A DNA stretch of 58,728 nt from JADHOX01 sp038120515 (GTDB lineage Bacteria; Pseudomonadota; Alphaproteobacteria; Rickettsiales; JABIRX01): contig JAYOLW010000009.1 of the NCBI GenBank assembly GCA_038120515.1, forward strand, positions 1 to 58,728. Direction: 5' to 3'. Each line of letters opens with the position of its first letter. The stretch's first letter is position 1. The notes under the pieces were generated by a model. That model was not told where the DNA came from, made no database searches, and worked only from the letters and a program-made list of their open reading frames with translations. Positions 54,322 to 58,728 of this stretch are shown here, in pieces. The position numbers and the translations under genes are program-made.

Positions 54322-56121
54322 TTATTTGTAAATCTTACCAAATAAATCTTTAATAAAATTTTTATTTTCTAGATCTTTTTTATCAGATTTCTTTTTTGGT
54401 TTTGATGAAAATTTGTTTCTAATTAATGGCAATGATTTGATTTCTATATCATCTTGAAGAGCGATAACATCTTCTTCTGAAAAAGTACTATTTGATGTAA
54501 CATAAAAATTTGCTCCATTTAAATTTTGATCGACAAAAAAGAAAATTTTAACATCGAATTGCTTTTCTAAGCTTGTAATTTCATTTCTTCTGTAATTAAT
54601 CATTTTTGTTACAATGCTAATTGTACTGAAGACTTTTAGAAGTTTTACATTCTTCTTATAGAGCTCTCTACGAATATTTCTAATAATATCAACAGCTCTT
54701 GTTTCAAACGATTTTATCTGACCAGTACCATGACAAGATTTGCATGCAACCATATTAGATTCAATAAGGCTTGGTTTTAATCTCTGCCTTGAGAACTCAA
54801 GTAATCCAAGGCTACTAATCCTACCAAGTTGAATACGGGCTCTATCATCGCTTACTGACATTCGTAGTTCTTTTTCTACTAATTTTCTATTAGCAACTTC
54901 AAGCATATCGATAAAATCAACGACCACTAACCCTGACAGATCTCTTATTTTTACTTGTCTTGCTATTTCTCTAGCAGCTTCAAGGTTGGTTTTTAGAGCG
55001 GTTTCCTCAACTGATCTTTGTTTTGTTGCCTTACCTGAGTTGACATCAATAGAAACTAAAGCTTCAGTCATATTAATGATTAAATAGCCACCAGATGGTA
55101 ATTCCGCTTCAGTGTTGTAAAAACTATCAATTTGTTTTTCGATATTAAAAAATTCAAAAATACCTTTCTTGTTTTTATATTGGCTAATTTTCTTAACTGC
55201 TTCAGGCACTAAGTTTTTAGCTAATTTTTTAAGTGAGGTGCAGGCTTCATCTCCTTCAACAACAATTTCTGATGCAGAATCTTTATAATGATCTCTTATA
55301 ACTCTTTTAATAATGTCAGCTTCTTTATGAATAAGGGCAGGTGCTTCAGCGTTTAGAGTTGATTTTCTTATTTCATTCCATAATGATATTAGATATTCAA
55401 AGTCACTATTAATATGATTTTCTTTAGCCCCAATTACTGCAGTTCTTAGAATCAATTTTGTGTTTTTTGGGATATCAAGTTTGTCAATTATGGATTTTAA
55501 TCTTGCTCGTTCTTTGGCATCGTCAATTTTTCTAGAAATACCTCCGTTTCTTCCTGTTGAGTTCGGCATTAAAACGCAATGTCTACCTGCAAGAGTAATG
55601 TATGTGCTTAATGATACACCTTTATTACCTCTTTCTTCTTTAATAACCTGAACTAGCAATAGTTGTTGTTTTTTTATAACCTCTTGGATTTTGTATTTTT
55701 TTGTTAGTTCGTATTTTATTTGATCTTCATTTTGTGATAAATCGTCACCTTGATGATCATCAGAGCTCTTTTTGATAATTTTATTTTTGCGATTTGAAGA
55801 AACTTTACTTTCAGTATCTTCGGAATTACTTTCATTGGCCATTAATTGCTTTAATTTTAACTTATCAGCTGCAGGAATCTGATAATAATCAGGATGAATT
55901 TCTGCAAATGGTAAAAAGCCGTGTTTGCCATCTTCATATTCTACGAAAGCAGCCTGAAGTGATGGTTCAACTCTCGTGATTTTGGCCAAATATATATTGC
56001 CCTTTAAAAGTTTTTTTGAGTTTGATTCGTAATCGAAATTACAAACCTTGCCTTTATTATCTAGGACTGCAACTCTAATTTCTTGTGCAAAAATTGCATC
56101 AACAAATATTTTATCAACCAT
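54322..56121 (-). CDS. rne: Ribonuclease E/G
   Basis: A 599-residue endoribonuclease for RNA decay and rRNA/tRNA processing. An S1 domain (GNIYLAKITRVEPSLQAAFV) lies near the N-terminus, then the 5'-sensor and catalytic DNase I-like domain (EALVSIDVNSGKATK, VVDFIDML with the metal-binding aspartates), and the zinc-link CKSCHGTGQIKS. The C-terminal scaffold tail of RNase E is nearly absent, so it is a short RNase E or RNase G-like form. The insertion of about 65 residues in the S1 domain (NESNSEDTESKVSSNRKNK) is unusual. I chose the ATG at 56121 (MVDKIF) over 56139. Confidence 0.92.
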   Translation of the reverse strand: MVDKIFVDAIFAQEIRVAVLDNKGKVCNFDYESNSKKLLKGNIYLAKITRVEPSLQAAFVEYEDGKHGFLPFAEIHPDYYQIPAADKLKLKQLMANESNSEDTESKVSSNRKNKIIKKSSDDHQGDDLSQNEDQIKYELTKKYKIQEVIKKQQLLLVQVIKEERGNKGVSLSTYITLAGRHCVLMPNSTGRNGGISRKIDDAKERARLKSIIDKLDIPKNTKLILRTAVIGAKENHINSDFEYLISLWNEIRKSTLNAEAPALIHKEADIIKRVIRDHYKDSASEIVVEGDEACTSLKKLAKNLVPEAVKKISQYKNKKGIFEFFNIEKQIDSFYNTEAELPSGGYLIINMTEALVSIDVNSGKATKQRSVEETALKTNLEAAREIARQVKIRDLSGLVVVDFIDMLEVANRKLVEKELRMSVSDDRARIQLGRISSLGLLEFSRQRLKPSLIESNMVACKSCHGTGQIKSFETRAVDIIRNIRRELYKKNVKLLKVFSTISIVTKMINYRRNEITSLEKQFDVKIFFFVDQNLNGANFYVTSNSTFSEEDVIALQDDIEIKSLPLIRNKFSSKPKKKSDKKDLENKNFIKDLFGKIYK

Positions 56122-56167
56122 AATGTTACCTCTGTTCAAATTCTATATTACTATGTAATGCTGCAAA

Positions 56168-56749
56168 TTATTTCGCAACAACTACTAGTGCTTCTTTTAG
56201 AATTCGTCCATTTAATGAGTAACCAGCTTGTATAACTTCAATTACGGTACCAGAATCTTTTTCAGATTCAACATGACTAATAACTTGATGAAGATTGTGA
56301 TCAAATTTCTCATTTAATGGATAAATTCTTGTAATACCACTTGATTCAAGGGTATTAACTAAATCTTTATGTGTTAAATTAACGCCTTCGAAAAAATTTT
56401 TAAAAGCTTCGTTTTTGGCTATTTCATCTTGAGGGGCGTTATCAATGATGCGAAAAAAGTTTTCAAAAACATTTACAAGCTGTTTAACAAAACCAGATAA
56501 TGCAAATTTTGCGCTATCCTGTAATTGTTTTGAATATCTATTGCGAGTATTTTCAATTTCAGCAATTGATCTAATAAGTTTGTCTTCAAGATCTTTGACT
56601 TTTTGTTCTAGATTTTCTTCAGATTGAGGTTCTGTAGTATTATCGGTAGAATTGTCTCTAGGTAAATCAATATTATTATCTTGCGATTTTACTGATGTAT
56701 CTTGATCTTGTGAATCGTTTTTAATGTTCGTTTCAGTCGTCATTGACAA
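56168..56749 (-). CDS. grpE: Nucleotide exchange factor GrpE
   Basis: A 193-residue GrpE, the co-chaperone that exchanges nucleotide on DnaK. A hydrophilic N-terminus is followed by a long helix (NLEQKVKDLEDKLIRSIAEI) and by SAKFALSGFVKQLVNVFENF, and the C-terminal beta domain contains NLHQVISHVESEKDSGTVIE and VIQAGYSLNGRILKEALVVV. rne follows it on the same strand after 46 bases. hrcA and dnaK are not in the window. Confidence 0.95.
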   Translation of the reverse strand: MSMTTETNIKNDSQDQDTSVKSQDNNIDLPRDNSTDNTTEPQSEENLEQKVKDLEDKLIRSIAEIENTRNRYSKQLQDSAKFALSGFVKQLVNVFENFFRIIDNAPQDEIAKNEAFKNFFEGVNLTHKDLVNTLESSGITRIYPLNEKFDHNLHQVISHVESEKDSGTVIEVIQAGYSLNGRILKEALVVVAK

Positions 56750-56884
56750 AAAAGATTTTATTAATTTAAAGCTTCGTGAAAATATAAAGATTATCTAATT
56801 TTGCAACAATATTATTTTTAATAAATAACTATTCTACTTGTATAAAAAACTTTTAACTTTAATATTTTTTAAAAAATTTAAACT

Positions 56885-58438
56885 ATGCGTTGTATTATAA
56901 AAAATATTGCTATCATCTCAATTATTTTATTAGCTCCTTTTTTCCTTTATAAGGCTTCAGAAGTTAAATCATATCCAAGTGATAAGAATAAAGTTTACTA
57001 TAAATACTCGTATAAAGAGCTGTTCGATTTTATTTATAATTCAACAAATGAGATAGTAAGACTAGAAGATGAGGCTAGAGAGATATTTGCAAAGAATCTT
57101 GCAAATCAATTTGCTGATCAGGAGGCTACATTTGATGAGGTTTTTGATAGTTTTATTGGTCAAAGGCGTTTTCTACTGCCAATGCATGATTTGATGTTTA
57201 AGTTAGGACTAATTGATGATTATTATTACAATCCATATATGACCTTGGCTTTCAAAGACCAGGAAGCTTTCAAGGTTTTTATCAATGATAATGCTCCAGC
57301 TTATTATGAGATATTTATGCTTTATGCGGCTAGAATTGGTGCTCTTGGTGTATCAAGTCAGGATTTAGAGATTGATGATTTTATAAAATGTAATTGTAAG
57401 AAAAACTTTTCATCAAGTCATCTTATTGAGCTTGCTAAAATTAGTTTATATGATGAGAACTTTCCTTTGTTTTTTAAATATTCAAGATTGTTGAGTAATT
57501 ATAAAGAGTCAGAGCTTGCTAATAAAGGGTTTGTAAATGATTATAACGTTATATTTGCTAACTATTATTATTATAAAGATGATTACGAAAAATCTAATTT
57601 ATATATAACTCATTTGTTAGATTTATTCAATGAGGGTGATTTCTACTATCCTTTTACTAGATATGTAGATTCTTTCTCAGATATTATGGCATTCGCTGGT
57701 AAGGTAACAGACATGCAGCATTTTTATAACAAAGTTGTTATTAGAGTTTTAGATAATGATGAGTTTGCTAAGATTCAAGATCCAAGATTGGTGGCGCAGA
57801 TATATTTAAATTTAACGAGTTCATCTGTACAATATTTAAATCCAGATTATGCCTATAATATTGTAACGGAGTTATATTATTTGATGGAGGATAATGAAGA
57901 GTTAAATAAAAATTATTTTATTCAGGTTAATAAATTTAATATTTTTTCATTATTATCATCAATGGGTGATTATTATAATCTTGCTGTAGCATTAGATGAG
58001 GTTAGTATTGAGGAAATGCTTGGTAATAAATATCCAAGTCACTCCTATATTGATATATATAAATTGCTATCTCATAGTTCAAGCTATGAATTTGGTGCCG
58101 AATTTGAAGCTACACTTGTTGAAAATGCCATAAAGTCAAATGAGCTTATGTTTGCTAAAGGATCTAATCAGTATAATAATATTATGGCGGTGGTTATAGG
58201 TTATTATCTTAAATTTAAGAAAAATGATGAGGCTGATAGTTTGTGGTTTGCTTTCAAGGATGATTTAGTATCGAGTAATTATATTGCTAATGACAGTAAA
58301 TTAATGATGCTTTTTTATTTCTATGAATTATTTGCAAAGGATGAGTCTATAAAAAATCTTATATTAGGTTTTGCTAATTCCAATTATATTTCAGATTCTG
58401 ATTTCAGAAAATATGTATTTATTCTAGAAAATTCATAA
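56885..58438 (+). CDS. Unknown exported protein with helical repeats
   Basis: A 517-residue protein whose N-terminus is a signal peptide or membrane anchor (IIKNIAIISIILLAPFFLYK). The rest is almost entirely helical and rich in Tyr, Phe and Asp, with tandem segments such as ANYYYYKDDYEKSNLYITHL and VAQIYLNLTSSSVQYLNPDY that resemble TPR-type repeats. I recognise no family. It is divergent from grpE across about 135 bases and has its own transcript. The periplasmic or surface location and solenoid shape suggest protein binding. Confidence 0.65.
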   Translation: MRCIIKNIAIISIILLAPFFLYKASEVKSYPSDKNKVYYKYSYKELFDFIYNSTNEIVRLEDEAREIFAKNLANQFADQEATFDEVFDSFIGQRRFLLPMHDLMFKLGLIDDYYYNPYMTLAFKDQEAFKVFINDNAPAYYEIFMLYAARIGALGVSSQDLEIDDFIKCNCKKNFSSSHLIELAKISLYDENFPLFFKYSRLLSNYKESELANKGFVNDYNVIFANYYYYKDDYEKSNLYITHLLDLFNEGDFYYPFTRYVDSFSDIMAFAGKVTDMQHFYNKVVIRVLDNDEFAKIQDPRLVAQIYLNLTSSSVQYLNPDYAYNIVTELYYLMEDNEELNKNYFIQVNKFNIFSLLSSMGDYYNLAVALDEVSIEEMLGNKYPSHSYIDIYKLLSHSSSYEFGAEFEATLVENAIKSNELMFAKGSNQYNNIMAVVIGYYLKFKKNDEADSLWFAFKDDLVSSNYIANDSKLMMLFYFYELFAKDESIKNLILGFANSNYISDSDFRKYVFILENS

Positions 58439-58583
58439 TTAATTTTATTTCTGCCTTAAGCGTTCTGTTTAAAAGGCCCTGGCCTTAGATATAAAGTATT
58501 ACATATGCGAGCATCAAAAATGCTTGGGCAAGGCTAAAACATTACGTCTGTTAAAAAAAAGTTGTAAAAACACAACAATATGC

Positions 58584-58612
58584 TTGCTAAGGCTTGCGAC
58601 TTCCTGTAACAT
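58584..58612 (+). promoter_or_regulatory. Candidate promoter of the last gene
   Basis: TTGCTA (58584-58589), a 17-base spacer and TAACAT (58607-58612). Transcription would begin near 58619, at the foot of the hairpin at 58616-58639. The rest of 58439-58583 has no gene; it contains a short imperfect palindrome AAGGCCCTGGCCTT near 58475 that might belong to an end of the upstream transcript, but it lacks a T-run. Confidence 0.4.
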
Positions 58613-58615
58613 GAG

Positions 58616-58639
58616 AACTGTTGCGTTCCCACAACAGTT
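58616..58639 (+). promoter_or_regulatory. 5' leader hairpin of the last gene
   Basis: AACTGTTG (58616-58623), an 8-base loop, CAACAGTT (58632-58639) is a perfect 8-bp stem. It is followed directly by AGAAGG (58641-58646), the ribosome site, and the ATG at 58655. A 5'-terminal stem ahead of the ribosome site is the arrangement known to stabilise messages of abundant outer membrane proteins such as ompA. Confidence 0.45.
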
Positions 58640-58654
58640 TTAGAAGGTAATTTC

Positions 58655-58728
58655 ATGAATATATTAAAAACATCAGCATTATCAACAATAATTGCTTTAA
58701 CAGCATTTTCAGCAAATGCTACATATGA
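58655..58728 (+). CDS. Secreted protein, partial (cut by window end)
   Basis: Only the first 24 codons are present: MNILKTSALSTIIALTAFSA, then NATY. This is a textbook Sec signal peptide with cleavage predicted after SANA. It is preceded by AGAAGG at a suitable spacing and by a leader hairpin. The mature protein is beyond the window; a surface or periplasmic protein is likely. Confidence 0.7.
   Translation, partial: MNILKTSALSTIIALTAFSANATY

Overview
The window is strongly AT-rich, gene-dense bacterial DNA of alphaproteobacterial, Rickettsiales-like character. I base this on the AT bias, pyruvate phosphate dikinase, a short ValRS of the kind known from Rickettsia, scattered F-ATPase genes, several ankyrin proteins, an alphaproteobacterial-type family 4 uracil-DNA glycosylase, and several large unique proteins that look like host-directed effectors. 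The presence of argG, panD, pabB and thiS-thiG suggests more biosynthetic capacity than a typical Rickettsia. There is no rRNA marker, so the species cannot be named. Two runs of N (34315-34324 and 36085-36184) show a draft assembly; both break reading frames artificially.

Region 1 (1-6.3 kb) is the right-hand part of an integrative element sitting against the 3' end of an initiator tRNA-Met gene. It holds a tyrosine integrase, an unknown partner gene, two small helix-turn-helix proteins (AlpA/excisionase type), a primase-polymerase/DUF3987 replication protein and two unknown genes. The other end lies left of the window.

Region 2 (6.4-20 kb) has an NlpD-like lipoprotein with a degenerate LytM domain, a tripartite RND efflux operon (membrane fusion protein, pump, outer membrane factor) running into pabB, an ankyrin lipoprotein, an unknown serine-rich protein with a duplicated motif, an amrB-amrA (MEMO/AMMECR1) pair and argG.

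Region 3 (20-35 kb) has a low-molecular-weight tyrosine phosphatase followed by a 1937-residue protein of unknown family with nuclear-localisation-like and serine-rich N-terminal sequence. After it come ruvA-ruvB-ybgC-DUF2066-perM, a small lipoprotein, fabI, a DUF1189-like membrane protein, yciB, prfA and a membrane protein with a sensor-like topology.

Region 4 (35-49.6 kb) has a secreted acidic ankyrin protein carrying a 69-bp in-frame tandem repeat, lptG, an isolated atpD-atpC pair with a very short epsilon subunit, valS, and glyQ and glyS separated by an unknown gene and panD, then ppdK.

Region 5 (49.6-58.7 kb) contains the most striking genes. A putative clan CD cysteine protease resembling the peptidase C80 (TcdA/B, MARTX) autoprocessing domain and a putative CheD/CNF-fold deamidase with an LSGC motif flank an HU gene. 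Both end with a predicted membrane segment and are candidate effectors. The rest is housekeeping: thiS-thiG, a family 4 uracil-DNA glycosylase, a SemiSWEET transporter, RNase E/G, grpE, an unknown exported protein and the start of a secreted protein with a 5' hairpin leader.
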